From: an uncultured Flavobacteriaceae bacterium
GTDB taxonomy: Bacteria > Bacteroidota > Bacteroidia > Flavobacteriales > Flavobacteriaceae
Length of the DNA stretch: 64,000 bases
Assembly: GCA_947500445.1 (NCBI GenBank)
Contig: CANMSB010000008.1
Location: 86,715 to 150,714 of the forward strand
Direction: 5' to 3'
A program made the position numbers and the translations under genes. The notes under the pieces were generated by a model. It made no database searches. It was not told where the DNA came from and saw only the letters and a program-made list of their open reading frames with translations. The stretch's first letter is position 1, and every line of letters begins with the position of its first letter. Below, piece after piece: positions 16,868 through 26,054 of this stretch.

Positions 16868-17863
16868 CTACTTGGTATTCATGGGTTCTTTGTTGTCGGT
16901 ATGCGCCACGATGTTGGAAACGATCATTTTGGCATGTACCCTAGAATTTTCAATGAACCATTTATGGGTTTCCATGCCGCCACAAATGACCCCCGCCAAA
17001 TATAGCCCCTCGATATTGGTCTCCATCGTCTGGGGATCATAGCTAGGAATTCGTTTCTCATCCTGCGAGAGTACGATACCCAGTTTTTCCAAAAATCCAA
17101 AATCGGGCCGATAACCGGTCAGGGCCAAAACAAAATCGTTTTCGATGACGGTCGTGCCTTCAGGAGTTTCCACAACGATCTCGGTAGCGCGAACTTCCGC
17201 CAACCGACTGTGGTAATATGCCTTTATACTTCCTTCTTCGATACGATTGATGATGTCTGGCCGTACCCAGTATTTTACCCTTTTTCCGACTTCCGGACCG
17301 CGAATGATCAAGGTTACCTCCGCACCTTTTCGCCAACATTCCAATGCCGCATCAATGGCGGAGTTACTGGCACCGATAACCGCGAGTTTTTGATGGGCGT
17401 AGAAATGGGGGTCCCCGTAATAATGGGAAACCTTGGGCAGGTTTTCCCCAGGGATGTTCAAGGTATTCGGAAGATCATAAAAACCGGTGGCAATTACCAC
17501 ATTGTCAGATTGGTATTCGTTTTTGTCCGTTTTGATGGAAAAACCATCATCGGAACGAACCACCTGATCTACTTTTTCGAACAGTTTGATGCGAAGTCCA
17601 TTACTGCTTACGATTCTGCGGTAATACTCAAGGGCTTCACTGCGCTTTGGTTTGGCTTCCTTGCTGATAAATGGAATATTATCGATTTCCAACCGTTCAG
17701 AGGAAGAGAAGAACTGCATGTTCACCGGATAATTGAACAGGGAATTTACAATAGGCCCTTTTTCAATGATCACATAGGTCAATCCCTTTTTTTGTGCTTC
17801 CAAAGCGCAGGCGATTCCTATGGGGCCGCCCCCTACGATAACAAGATCTAGGTGCTCCATCAT
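16868..17863 (-). CDS. YpdA-like FAD/NAD(P)-dependent thiol-disulfide reductase
   Basis: 331 aa. N-terminal FAD-binding GGGPIGIACALEAQKKG (residues 10-26), YPVNMQFFSSSERLEI, and a second nucleotide-binding GASNSAIDAALECW for NADPH; ALTGYRPDFGFLEKLG and LYLAGVICGG close the fold. This matches YpdA, the proposed bacillithiol disulfide reductase. Its start overlaps the rpe stop codon by 4 nt (two adjacent ATGs, 17863 or 17860), so it is translationally coupled to rpe. Use of bacillithiol in this organism is inferred from the family only. Confidence 0.88.
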   Translation of the reverse strand: MMEHLDLVIVGGGPIGIACALEAQKKGLTYVIIEKGPIVNSLFNYPVNMQFFSSSERLEIDNIPFISKEAKPKRSEALEYYRRIVSSNGLRIKLFEKVDQVVRSDDGFSIKTDKNEYQSDNVVIATGFYDLPNTLNIPGENLPKVSHYYGDPHFYAHQKLAVIGASNSAIDAALECWRKGAEVTLIIRGPEVGKRVKYWVRPDIINRIEEGSIKAYYHSRLAEVRATEIVVETPEGTTVIENDFVLALTGYRPDFGFLEKLGIVLSQDEKRIPSYDPQTMETNIEGLYLAGVICGGMETHKWFIENSRVHAKMIVSNIVAHTDNKEPMNTK

Positions 17864-18519
17864 TCGGTCGCTTGTATTAATGTCGTAATCGTTTTTTCAG
17901 GGGAGTCGCTCTTAAATACAAAGCTGCCGGCAACCAGCACATCGGCACCCGTATCTTTTAACGCTTTGGCATTTTTTGATGTTACCCCACCGTCGATTTC
18001 GATAAGTGTCGATGCCTTTTTTTGTTCGATAAGCTGTTTTAGTGCCCGTGTTTTAGAGTAGGTATTTTCGATGAACGATTGTCCCCCAAACCCAGGGTTT
18101 ACGCTCATGATACAAACCAGGTCGAGGTCGGTGATGACGTCCTCCAAGAGTTGTACGTTCGTATGCGGATTCAATGCCACTCCTGCTTGCATTCCCGCTT
18201 TTTTTATCGCTTGAACGGTTCTGTGCAAGTGGGTACAGGCTTCTAAATGAACGGTCAGTACGGAAGCTCCCAAATCGGCAAAAACATTGATATAGCGGTC
18301 AGGGTCGACAATCATCAAATGAACGTCCAAAGGTTTCGTAGCATGTTCGGCAATCGCCTTTACTACTGGCATCCCGTAGGAAATATTGGGAACAAAAACA
18401 CCATCCATCACGTCGATATGGTGCCAATCGGCCCGGCTCCGGTTTACCATTTCAACATCGCGTTGCAGATTTCCAAAATCCGCTGCCAATAGGGAGGGTG
18501 CTATTTTGATCGTACTCAT
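17860..18519 (-). CDS. rpe: Ribulose-phosphate 3-epimerase
   Basis: 219 aa TIM barrel interconverting ribulose 5-phosphate and xylulose 5-phosphate in the pentose phosphate pathway. IAPSLLAADFGNL, HHIDVMDGVFVPNISYG, DVHLMI, MSVNPGFGGQSF and EIDGGV carry the metal ligands and the two catalytic Asp residues. ATG 18519 is chosen; the frame continues 3 codons to a TTG. A -7 element lies 25 nt upstream. Confidence 0.96.
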   Translation of the reverse strand: MSTIKIAPSLLAADFGNLQRDVEMVNRSRADWHHIDVMDGVFVPNISYGMPVVKAIAEHATKPLDVHLMIVDPDRYINVFADLGASVLTVHLEACTHLHRTVQAIKKAGMQAGVALNPHTNVQLLEDVITDLDLVCIMSVNPGFGGQSFIENTYSKTRALKQLIEQKKASTLIEIDGGVTSKNAKALKDTGADVLVAGSFVFKSDSPEKTITTLIQATE

Positions 18520-18544
18520 ATCGTTCAACTTCTTGTATGGGCTG

Positions 18545-18552
18545 CAAAAATA
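18545..18552 (-). promoter_or_regulatory. -7 element of rpe-ypdA promoter
   Basis: TATTTTTG on the minus strand matches TAnnTTTG and is placed 25 nt before the rpe ATG. Confidence 0.5.
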
Positions 18553-18655
18553 CGGAATTGGTGCCGCTTATACCTTATGCCATCCCTTTTGAACGATAAA
18601 TTGCGCAAACGCCATTGTGGAGGGCATTGTTGTTGGTACTGGGCACAAGTTCCGA

Positions 18656-18819
18656 TAATACCATTTCTAATGTTAAATTACCCATTAAAAATTGTTCTTT
18701 TCCGTGTATGCTTCAAAATAAAATCTAACCATAGCTACTGCTATGCTTAGATTTTCTTTTTCGCCTACCCAAAAAATCCCTGGTTTTTATTTGCGTAATT
18801 TAACACCAGAAATGGTATA
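18656..18819. repeat. MITE-like inverted-repeat element with nested hairpin
   Basis: About 164 bp. Terminal arms 18656-18680 and 18796-18819 match at 21 of 24 positions (cores TACCATTTCT and TGTTAAATTA). The centre holds a 36-nt hairpin (18720-18755): 16-bp stem AAAATCTAACCATAGC with one mismatch and loop TACT. It encodes no protein. The outer ends share ATACCATTT with the short inverted repeats elsewhere in the window. No target duplication is evident. Confidence 0.75.
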
Positions 18820-18863
18820 CCGCCAATGGCTTTCGTTGGAAAACCAAAGGGATACGGTGCCTA

Positions 18864-19322
18864 TTAGAGCGGCCTAAGCTTTTTAAGACCTTCATAAACG
18901 ACGATGCCGACGGCATTTGCCAGGTTTAAGCTTCTGATGTGTTGGCTGAACATCGGTATCTTAAAAAGGGTTTCCCCATGGGACTCGGTAATCGATTTTG
19001 GAAGACCGGTGGATTCTTTTCCAAAAATTAAAAACATATCCTCTTCAAAGTCGATATCCCAATGTTCCTTTTCGCCATGACTGGACAAAAACGCCATTTT
19101 TTTATCACCGTGTTGCTCGAAAAAGCTTTCGGTATTCTCGTATATCGTTACCGATACATGTTGCCAGTAATCCAGGCCGGCCCGCTTTACGCGCTTGTCG
19201 CTAAGTTCAAAGCCCAAGGGGCGTACCAAATGCAAATGGGAGCCGGTGGCCAGGGCCAAACGTCCTATGTTTCCTGTATTGTTCGGAATTTCAGGGGTAA
19301 TCAATACGATGTTGAGCGGCAT
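18864..19322 (-). CDS. trmL: tRNA (cytidine/uridine-34-2'-O)-methyltransferase
   Basis: 152 aa SPOUT enzyme. LNIVLITPEIPNNTGNIGRLALATG at the N-terminus, then LIFGKESTGLP and MFSQHIRSLNLANAVGIVVYEGLKKL form the knotted SAM-binding region; the length and Asn/Arg pattern fit TrmL, which methylates the wobble base of tRNA-Leu isoacceptors. The stop codon is 45 nt from the MITE-like element. It is followed after 43 nt by an unrelated small membrane protein gene. Confidence 0.92.
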   Translation of the reverse strand: MPLNIVLITPEIPNNTGNIGRLALATGSHLHLVRPLGFELSDKRVKRAGLDYWQHVSVTIYENTESFFEQHGDKKMAFLSSHGEKEHWDIDFEEDMFLIFGKESTGLPKSITESHGETLFKIPMFSQHIRSLNLANAVGIVVYEGLKKLRPL

Positions 19323-19365
19323 GGGGTCATTTTTAAGGAGGATGGGTATGGGCGACCTTTAATGT

Positions 19366-19704
19366 TCAAAACCAATCCAATTCAAATTCAAGAACGTTAT
19401 GCATCCAAGAGGCGAACAGCCCTAACGCTACAACCAAAACCGTACGATAGATTCCGCTATTTCGATGCCCTTTCCATTTTCTTTTGAACCACAGTAGGTC
19501 AAGAATCAAAAATAATGTAAAACTGATGATTCCGACAAGACTGCCCAAGGCATAAATGATGAAATCGCGAATATCAAAAATTTGTTGTAGCCTATTTTCC
19601 GATGCAACGGAAGGTCCCAGTTGTACATACTTGAATGCGATACAGACAAGAATGCTGAGCAAGGCCCAAGGGAGGTATGAAAGTATTTTTCGTAAGATTG
19701 GCAT
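19366..19704 (-). CDS. Hypothetical inner-membrane protein, 3 TM segments
   Basis: 112 aa with three hydrophobic helices: about residues 8-25 (YLPWALLSILVCIAFKYV), 48-70 (FIIYALGSLVGIISFTLFLILDLL) and 88-104 (TVLVVALGLFASWMHNV). A positively charged loop (WFKRKWKGHR) precedes the third, predicting that loop to be cytoplasmic. I recognise no family. It stands between the VF530-like gene and trmL on the same strand. Confidence 0.65.
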   Translation of the reverse strand: MPILRKILSYLPWALLSILVCIAFKYVQLGPSVASENRLQQIFDIRDFIIYALGSLVGIISFTLFLILDLLWFKRKWKGHRNSGIYRTVLVVALGLFASWMHNVLEFELDWF

Positions 19705-19747
19705 AGGGCTTTAGGTATTGCTGCTCTTCCCTTTGATAAATGGCAAA

Positions 19748-19990
19748 TTACTTTTTGCCCGATGTTTTGTTTACGGCACGCAGATAGAGCTGTTCTACCT
19801 TGGTTCGGGCCCATGGAGTTCTTCTAAGAAATTTTAAGGACGATTTTACGGAGGGATCTTTTTTAAAACAGTTGATATCGATTTTCGCGGCCAACTCCTC
19901 CCAAGTGTAACGTTCTACCAAAAATACCATAATATCCGCCAATTTTACACCATGTAAGGGATTGTTCGGTTGTGTTTTAAAATCGGACAT
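19748..19990 (-). CDS. VF530-family (DUF2132) small DNA-binding protein
   Basis: 80 aa. [60 protein letters not shown] is the whole VF530 domain with its LHG, W-E-L, INCF and PWAR signatures. The family is named for a Vibrio protein of known structure proposed to bind DNA; its cellular role is not established. Monocistronic as far as the spacing shows, just downstream of the rpoD terminator. Confidence 0.85.
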   Translation of the reverse strand: MSDFKTQPNNPLHGVKLADIMVFLVERYTWEELAAKIDINCFKKDPSVKSSLKFLRRTPWARTKVEQLYLRAVNKTSGKK

Positions 19991-20014
19991 CGGGTATGGG
20001 CTTTAGGGTATAAA

Positions 20015-20045
20015 ATGAAAAAACTCCGGTAATCAGCCGGAGTTT
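20015..20045 (-). terminator. Rho-independent terminator of rpoD
   Basis: 9-bp stem AAACTCCGG / CCGGAGTTT (20021-20029 and 20037-20045) with a T-run on the minus strand side. It lies 112 nt after the rpoD stop codon. Confidence 0.8.
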
Positions 20046-20156
20046 ATTCATCAATCAAAAAACGAACAGTCATGATAACTGCTTGTACTGGTAAAATTAC
20101 AATATATATGCCAAATTTCCAATTTGATAAAAATTTAACATCATAATTACTTGACC

Positions 20157-21020
20157 TTAACCTAAATAGGTTTTAAGAATTTTACTTCTTGAGGTATGTT
20201 TTAGTCTACGGATCGCTTTTTCCTTGATTTGCCTTACGCGTTCCCGAGTAAGATCAAAGGTTTCTCCGATTTCCTCTAGGGTCATGGAATGTTGACCGGC
20301 CAGACCGAAGTAAAGACGGATTACGTCCGCTTCCCTTGGGGTCAATGTTTCCAAGGCCCGCTCGATCTCCGTACGCAGGGAATCGTGCAACAGTTCCTTG
20401 TCGGGGTTTGGCGATTCACCACTACGCAATACATCGTAAAGGTTGGAATCTTCACCGTCGATCAAGGGCGCGTCCATGGATACATGGCGTCCCGAATTTT
20501 TTAAGGACTGCTTTACGTCTTCCACGGTCATGTCCAATTCTTTCGCTATTTCTTCTGCGGAAGGTGGACGTTCGTGTGCTTGCTCTAAAAAAGCAAAGGT
20601 TTTGTTTATTTTATTGATCGATCCGATCTTGTTCAACGGCAAGCGAACGATCCTGGATTGTTCTGCCAGTGCCTGAAGAATGGATTGACGGATCCACCAA
20701 ACGGCGTATGAAATAAATTTAAATCCACGGGTCTCGTCAAAACGTTGTGCCGCTTTGATCAGTCCCAAGTTGCCCTCGTTGATAAGATCGGGCAGTGTAA
20801 GTCCTTGGTTTTGGTACTGCTTGGCAACCGATACCACGAATCGAAGATTGGCTTTTGTGAGTTTTTCAAGAGCGATCTGGTCGCCTGCCTTGATGCGTTG
20901 TGCCAATTCTACCTCTTCATCAGCGGTAATCAAGTCTACTTTGCCGATTTCTTGCAAGTACTTGTCCAAAGATGCGGTCTCCCTATTGGTGACCTGTTTT
21001 GTAATCTTTAGCTGTCTCAT
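20157..21020 (-). CDS. rpoD: RNA polymerase primary sigma factor RpoD/SigA
   Basis: 287 aa. Region 1.2 ([29 protein letters not shown]), region 2 ([57 protein letters not shown]), region 3 and region 4 ([13 protein letters not shown] ... [27 protein letters not shown]) are complete. Region 1.1 and the long non-conserved insert of proteobacterial sigma-70 are absent, as usual in Bacteroidota, where this short housekeeping sigma reads TTTG / TAnnTTTG promoters like those seen in this window. Own terminator downstream. Confidence 0.97.
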   Translation of the reverse strand: MRQLKITKQVTNRETASLDKYLQEIGKVDLITADEEVELAQRIKAGDQIALEKLTKANLRFVVSVAKQYQNQGLTLPDLINEGNLGLIKAAQRFDETRGFKFISYAVWWIRQSILQALAEQSRIVRLPLNKIGSINKINKTFAFLEQAHERPPSAEEIAKELDMTVEDVKQSLKNSGRHVSMDAPLIDGEDSNLYDVLRSGESPNPDKELLHDSLRTEIERALETLTPREADVIRLYFGLAGQHSMTLEEIGETFDLTRERVRQIKEKAIRRLKHTSRSKILKTYLG

Positions 21021-21249
21021 TTACTTAAATTAAGTTCCTATTTGCATAGACTGCATATACTTATACGTAGAAATACGGGAAATGTTACAATAGCATAAAA
21101 AAAACTTGCTTTTTTAGTTGTATGACCTCCCGAATGCAGTTGGTCGATGTATTTCGTCGCAAATGACATACATTCCTTACAAAGCTTAAGCCGGGTTAAA
21201 AGGCGACGGCGCTGGTCGGGCCAATCGGGTAATGGGCCTTATCGGGTAT

Positions 21250-21276
21250 AAAAAAAGCCCCAATTGAATTGGGGCC
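21250..21276 (-). terminator. Rho-independent terminator of pnp
   Basis: GCCCCAATT-G-AATTGGGGC (21257-21275), followed on the minus strand by a T-run. It sits 21 nt beyond the pnp stop codon. Confidence 0.85.
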
Positions 21277-21296
21277 TTTGTTTTATGGACAAATAC

Positions 21297-23501
21297 TTAA
21301 TCTCTGTCCCTTCTCGGTTTTCTATCACGATTATCGCGACGACGATCATTGGTTCTAGGCGGACGCTCCTTATAACCCTCCGGTTTTGGGAGCAACGCTT
21401 TTTTGGAGACCTTATCCTTTCTGGTCCTTGGATCCGTACCCAGGTACTTCACATCGAATACATCTCCCATGTTCACCACATCGGAAACATTCTCGGTGCG
21501 TTCCCATGCCAATTCGGATACGTGCAACAGTACTTCGTTGCCCGGTGCGTCTTGGTATTCTACCACGGCTCCGAAATCCAACATCTTGATTACTTTCACC
21601 TCATATACGCTCCCTACTTCTGGCTTGAACATTAAGGAGTCTATTTTGGCCTGTACGGCATCGATACCGTTTTGATCGGTACCCAAAATTTCTACGATTC
21701 CTTCTTCCGTTACCGGGTCTTCATTGATAACGATGGTAGTACCGGTCTCTTTTTGAAGCTCCTGGATCACTTTTCCACCAGGGCCAATCAAGGCACCGAT
21801 AAATTCGTTCGGAATAATTCGGGTAACCATTTTTGGGGAATGCGGTTTTACATCGGCATTCGGGGTCGCAATGGTATCGGTCAGTTTTTCAAGGATGTGC
21901 AAACGACCATCTTTGGCCTGCATCAACGCTTTTACCAAAATTTCATAGGAAAGTCCCTTCACTTTGATATCCATTTGACAGGCGGTGATACCGTCAGCGG
22001 TACCGGTAACTTTAAAGTCCATATCTCCCAAGTGATCTTCATCACCCAAAATATCGGAAAGTACAGCGTATTTTCCAGAATCGGCATCGGAAATCAATCC
22101 CATCGCAATACCGGAAACGGGTTTTTTCAATTGCACACCGGCATCCATCAACGCCATAGTACCCGAACAAACGGTGGCCATAGAGGAAGAACCATTGGAT
22201 TCCAATACCTCGGATACGACACGTACGGTATACGGACAATCTTCAGGTACCATTCCTTTAAGGGCGCGCTGTGCCAAATTACCATGTCCTACTTCCCGAC
22301 GAGAGGTTCCTCGAATAGGTCTTGCTTCTCCCGTTGAAAATGGGGGGAAGTTGTAGTGAAGGTAAAAGCGTTCTTCGCCTTCATGCGATGGCATGTCTAT
22401 TTGGTTGGAGTCCCTTGAGGTTCCCAAGGTAACCGTTGCAAGTGCCTGGGTTTCCCCACGGGTGAAAATCGCGGATCCGTGTGTAGAGGGCAAGTAATCG
22501 ATCTCGCACCATATGGGACGGATCTCGTCAGTTTTCCTACCGTCCAAGCGAAGTCCTTCGTTTAAGGTAAGGTCGCGTACCGCGGCCTTTTCGGCCTTGT
22601 AGAAATATTTGGATACCAAACCTCCGATATCTTCTAACTCTTCTTCTGAAAAAGTAGCTTTTATGGCTTCCTTTATTTCACCGAAAGCGGCACTGCGTTC
22701 GTGTTTTGCCGATCCTGCCTTGGCTACGGCATACACCTTATCGTAAGCGAGGTCGTGTACTTTTTTGGCCAGTTCCTCATCTTCTCTTTCCGGTTCGTAC
22801 TCGCGAACTTCTTTTCTCCCGAAGGCTTCCGCCAAACGCATTTGTGCGGCACATTGTTCTTTAATGGCCTCATGTGCGAACTTGATGGCTTCGGTCATTT
22901 CCTCTTCCGAAATCTCATCCATTTCACCTTCCACCATCATTACCGAGTCTGCCGATGCACCGATCATCATATCGATGTCCGATTCGGCCAACTGTGCACG
23001 GGTAGGGTTGATGATGAATTCGCCGTTTACACGACCGACCCTTGCCTCGGAAATGGCACATTCGAAAGGAAAGTCGGAAAGCTGAATTGCGGCCGAAGCG
23101 GCCAATCCTGCCATAGCGTCGGGCATAACGTTTTCGTCATGCGACATCAACTGGATCATTACCTGTGTTTCGGAGTGATAGTCTTTTGGAAAAAGAGGAC
23201 GTAAAACACGGTCTACCAAGCGCATGGTCAATACCTCGCCATCACTGGGTCGTGCCTCACGTTTGAAAAAGCCACCTGGATATCGTCCGGCAGCGGCAAA
23301 TTTTTCGCGATAATCCACCGTTAACGGTAAAAAGTCGACATCACTTTGTTTGTAATTGGAAACGACCGTACATAACAGCATACATTTTCCGGATTGCACT
23401 ACTACCGAACCATGGGCCTGTTTGGCCAATTTTCCGGTTTCGATGGAAATTTCTCTTCCATCACCGAGGTCGATCACCTCTTTAAATACTTTTGGAATCA
23501 T
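21297..23501 (-). CDS. pnp: Polyribonucleotide nucleotidyltransferase
   Basis: 734 aa phosphorolytic 3'-5' exoribonuclease of the RNA degradosome. Two RNase PH-like halves (about residues 10-230 and 310-550; [53 protein letters not shown]) flank an all-helical linker. A KH domain ([23 protein letters not shown], about 560-610) and an S1 domain ([20 protein letters not shown], from about 630) bind RNA. The tail is a disordered R/D-rich extension ([15 protein letters not shown]). rpsO lies upstream, the classical rpsO-pnp order, but with its own terminator between. Confidence 0.97.
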   Translation of the reverse strand: MIPKVFKEVIDLGDGREISIETGKLAKQAHGSVVVQSGKCMLLCTVVSNYKQSDVDFLPLTVDYREKFAAAGRYPGGFFKREARPSDGEVLTMRLVDRVLRPLFPKDYHSETQVMIQLMSHDENVMPDAMAGLAASAAIQLSDFPFECAISEARVGRVNGEFIINPTRAQLAESDIDMMIGASADSVMMVEGEMDEISEEEMTEAIKFAHEAIKEQCAAQMRLAEAFGRKEVREYEPEREDEELAKKVHDLAYDKVYAVAKAGSAKHERSAAFGEIKEAIKATFSEEELEDIGGLVSKYFYKAEKAAVRDLTLNEGLRLDGRKTDEIRPIWCEIDYLPSTHGSAIFTRGETQALATVTLGTSRDSNQIDMPSHEGEERFYLHYNFPPFSTGEARPIRGTSRREVGHGNLAQRALKGMVPEDCPYTVRVVSEVLESNGSSSMATVCSGTMALMDAGVQLKKPVSGIAMGLISDADSGKYAVLSDILGDEDHLGDMDFKVTGTADGITACQMDIKVKGLSYEILVKALMQAKDGRLHILEKLTDTIATPNADVKPHSPKMVTRIIPNEFIGALIGPGGKVIQELQKETGTTIVINEDPVTEEGIVEILGTDQNGIDAVQAKIDSLMFKPEVGSVYEVKVIKMLDFGAVVEYQDAPGNEVLLHVSELAWERTENVSDVVNMGDVFDVKYLGTDPRTRKDKVSKKALLPKPEGYKERPPRTNDRRRDNRDRKPRRDRD

Positions 23502-23755
23502 ACATTTGATTTTGTTCCGAATTTTTTATCGGATACGTTAAACAATGGTCTTTTTTGGCGGAGTGCCGTTTTCACCAAAGCGTATAGGTAGCGGCATCTC
23601 CATTTTGGGATACTCCTACACCATGCGATGGTATCGAACAGGTCACCGGCCTTTGTTGTTGTGTTGTTGTGTTGACCAATGAAAAACTGTGTGCAGCTTT
23701 TTGTGTTGCCCTCTCGAAAACGTCCGAGCGATTCAGGGACTTTTGAACGGATATA

Positions 23756-23788
23756 AAAAATGGGGGAAGCATCGCTTCCCCCATTTTT
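23756..23788 (-). terminator. Rho-independent terminator of rpsO
   Basis: 15-bp perfect stem AAAAATGGGGGAAGC / GCTTCCCCCATTTTT with loop ATC, immediately after the rpsO stop codon. It separates rpsO from pnp. The 291-nt gap also holds a short GTTGTTGTGTT repeat near 23655, otherwise nothing recognisable. Confidence 0.9.
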
Positions 23789-23792
23789 GAGA

Positions 23793-24062
23793 TTATTTTC
23801 GTATTCCTAGTTCTTTGATCAATTCACGATATTTTACAATATCCTTCTTTTTCAAATAATCCAGTAGACTTCTTCGCTTTCCTACCAAACGTACCAAAGA
23901 ACGTTCGGTGTTGTAATCCTTATGGTTCTTTTTAAGGTGTCCGGTAAGGTGGTTGATGCGATGGGTGAACAAGGCGATCTGCCCTTCAGTTGAACCCGTG
24001 TTTTTTTCTTCTCCGCCGTGTTTCTTAAAGATTTCGGCCTTTACTTCCTTTGTTAAATACAT
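23793..24062 (-). CDS. rpsO: 30S ribosomal protein S15
   Basis: 89 aa, the standard length. It binds the central domain of 16S rRNA early in small-subunit assembly. FKKHGGEEKNTGSTEGQIALFTHRINHLTGHLKKNHKDYNTERSLVRLVGKRRSLLDYLKKKDIVKYRELIKELGIR carries the RNA-binding GSTE(G/A)Q and H-K-D-Y residues. A TATCTTTG -7 element and a perfect palindrome lie upstream, and a strong terminator follows. Confidence 0.98.
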   Translation of the reverse strand: MYLTKEVKAEIFKKHGGEEKNTGSTEGQIALFTHRINHLTGHLKKNHKDYNTERSLVRLVGKRRSLLDYLKKKDIVKYRELIKELGIRK

Positions 24063-24116
24063 TCCAATATTGTTTTAAATGATTTTTATGTATCCGATTG
24101 ATTTTCAATCAGGCCG

Positions 24117-24124
24117 CAAAGATA
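24117..24124 (-). promoter_or_regulatory. -7 element of rpsO promoter
   Basis: TATCTTTG on the minus strand, an exact TAnnTTTG match, 54 nt before the ATG. The 5' leader is long enough for S15 autoregulation, which I did not model. Confidence 0.55.
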
Positions 24125-24158
24125 AAACTATTTTTTAGATGCCGCACATGAATTTTTT

Positions 24159-24174
24159 TTTAATCCGGATTAAA
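24159..24174. promoter_or_regulatory. 16-bp perfect palindrome upstream of rpsO promoter
   Basis: TTTAATCC / GGATTAAA without a spacer, beginning 35 bp upstream of the rpsO -7 box. Possible operator; function inferred from symmetry and position only. Confidence 0.3.
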
Positions 24175-24304
24175 CCTTTTGGTTTCTTAAAGGTCTTACT
24201 GGTATGAATTGATGTGAAGTACCCGGTTAATAGAAAATGGGATAAATGCTAGCGAACATTTTTTGGGAAGGGTATTTGAATAATGATGAACATTAAAATC
24301 TATA

Positions 24305-25162
24305 ATGATGAAACAAGGAATTGTAAGACTATTATTTTCAGGGGTCATAGTACTGGCCTCTTGTGACAGGGAGTCGAATACCGATTTAAACTTTGGGGAT
24401 ACTGGGGTGATCAGTGCCGTGGAACTACAAATAAGCGATGAAGCGGAATTGATTTCCGAGGATATCATGGGAATTGCCGAGGATGTGTACGCTACGGATG
24501 AAATTTCCACCGTTTCCAAGAACAATTATCGCTCCGATTTTTTACCGGACTGTGCCATTGTAACTACGGTAACGACGGATACTTCCAAAGAAAAAACCAT
24601 TGCTTTTGGTGAAGGCTGTGAGTTGCCTAACGGTAATGTGGTGTCGGGAACCATGTATTTGAGCTACAATAAGGATATGGGGCTGGCCACTAAAACTGTG
24701 GAGCTGGTACTGGAAAATTTTACGTTCAATGGTGTTGCTGTTTCCGGCGGGGCATCGGTAGTTAGAACAGGGGCCACTGAAGGCGCGAACCCCAAGGGAA
24801 TGGCGTCGTGGAGTTTTGAAGGGGTTTGGCCCGAAGGGGAGGCTACGAGTTTTGAAGGCAACAGGACCCGGGAATGGATCGAAGGATATGGGTCCGGCTC
24901 ATGGGGGGATAATGTGTTTTTGATTTCCGGATCGGGAACGCACACCAACAGGGCGGGCAAGACGCACACCAAAGAGATTGTAGAACCATTGCGAAAAGAA
25001 TGGTCCTGTCGGTTTATCGTTAGCGGTGTGCTGCGTATTTCGAGGGACGGTAATACCGCAAGCTTGGATTTCGGTGACGGTACATGTGATGCAAAAGGAA
25101 TGTTGACCGATGCAGAAGGAAATATCGAGGAGGTAACCCTAAGACGGTTTTCCAAGAAATAA
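24305..25162 (+). CDS. Hypothetical lipoprotein, 285 aa
   Basis: Lipoprotein signal with VLASCDRES; Cys20 is the anchor (two adjacent ATGs, 24305 or 24308). The mature protein is an acidic, Ala/Glu-rich start (SAVELQISDEAELISEDIMG) followed by repeating beta-strand-like segments with threonine and glycine (GTMYLSYNKDMGLATKTVELVLENF, SGSGTHTNRAGKTHTKEI). I recognise no domain. Convergent with the lipoprotein at 25404 and divergent from rpsO; no operon partner. Confidence 0.75.
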   Translation: MMKQGIVRLLFSGVIVLASCDRESNTDLNFGDTGVISAVELQISDEAELISEDIMGIAEDVYATDEISTVSKNNYRSDFLPDCAIVTTVTTDTSKEKTIAFGEGCELPNGNVVSGTMYLSYNKDMGLATKTVELVLENFTFNGVAVSGGASVVRTGATEGANPKGMASWSFEGVWPEGEATSFEGNRTREWIEGYGSGSWGDNVFLISGSGTHTNRAGKTHTKEIVEPLRKEWSCRFIVSGVLRISRDGNTASLDFGDGTCDAKGMLTDAEGNIEEVTLRRFSKK

Positions 25163-25403
25163 TATTGAGTTGGTTTAGTTCAATTGTTGTGCGGCCGGGA
25201 TGAATTATGGTGAGGCGTCTCGGTCGTACTTTTTGATAGCACCGACCGTTGTAACACAAGAAATGGGATAAGGCCGAAGTAGTTATTAGGTCGCTTTGCG
25301 CAAGTACATTTCAATGCGCGCGAAATCAAGTTGATTCGCGTAATTCTTTGAAAATGTTTGCTTTCTCCTAGAAGTTGGCTCCATTACCCAAAAAGAATGT
25401 CCT

Positions 25404-25910
25404 TTAGAAAGCGCACCCTTCCGGTAAAGGGTTCTCCGATGCCAATGCCTCGGCAAATTCGGCATCCAACCGAATCGGTTCAAATCCTTTTTCAACACTA
25501 CCTTTCAGTACGGAATCGCCGTACCCAAGGTTGTTCATATGTGCCCTGATATACACTTCGGTATTGCCGGAGATGGCAATGGGCCCGCCAGACCTTGAAA
25601 AAGGTTGTTCCCCTACATGGCTATGGGCCAAAATACGGCGGAACAAAAGATTGCCATCGGTATCGATTACCTCCCACCAATCGGCATACTGCTCGCATCC
25701 GGTATCGGGGCTGGAAACCGTTACGTTGAAACGATAGGCGTTCTCTTCCCCGCTGATCTCGACCAGGGTCGTTTTTGCCCCGCCCTCTTTGGAGGCAATA
25801 TCCGAATCGGCCAAGGCCTCTTGCTCGTCCGCACTTATTTTGTCGGTAGAACAACAGAAAAGCATTCCGATAAGTAACGGGAATCCTATTAAGATGGGGG
25901 ACATTTTCAT
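25404..25910 (-). CDS. Hypothetical lipoprotein, 168 aa
   Basis: Signal ends LLIGMLFCCSTDK; Cys19 or Cys20 would carry the lipid. The body reads like a single beta-sandwich (YRFNVTVSSPDTGCEQYADWWEVIDTDGNLLFRRILAHSHVGEQPFSRSGGPI) with two conserved-looking cysteines (CEQYAD and the C-terminal EGCAF) that could form a disulfide. Similar short proteins occur in other marine bacteria, but I cannot name a function. It is alone on its strand between the 24305 lipoprotein and accD. Confidence 0.75.
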   Translation of the reverse strand: MKMSPILIGFPLLIGMLFCCSTDKISADEQEALADSDIASKEGGAKTTLVEISGEENAYRFNVTVSSPDTGCEQYADWWEVIDTDGNLLFRRILAHSHVGEQPFSRSGGPIAISGNTEVYIRAHMNNLGYGDSVLKGSVEKGFEPIRLDAEFAEALASENPLPEGCAF

Positions 25911-26054
25911 CTGTTAATATTTATTGTTTTTTAATGGTCAGATGTAATTCGCCAATAATCATTTCGGTTGGTATCAAGAATTGTTATGGCTCATTTCATA
26001 GGTGTCTTTTTTTTGTGAACTGTAAAACGGTTGCCATCAAAATAAAAGGGTGTG

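Noticed and set aside
21672..22337. 221-codon plus-strand open frame inside pnp
   Set aside because: Antisense to conserved RNase PH and KH regions; no domain features.
23572..23784. 70-codon minus-strand open frame between rpsO and pnp
   Set aside because: It starts inside the rpsO terminator and has no coding signature.
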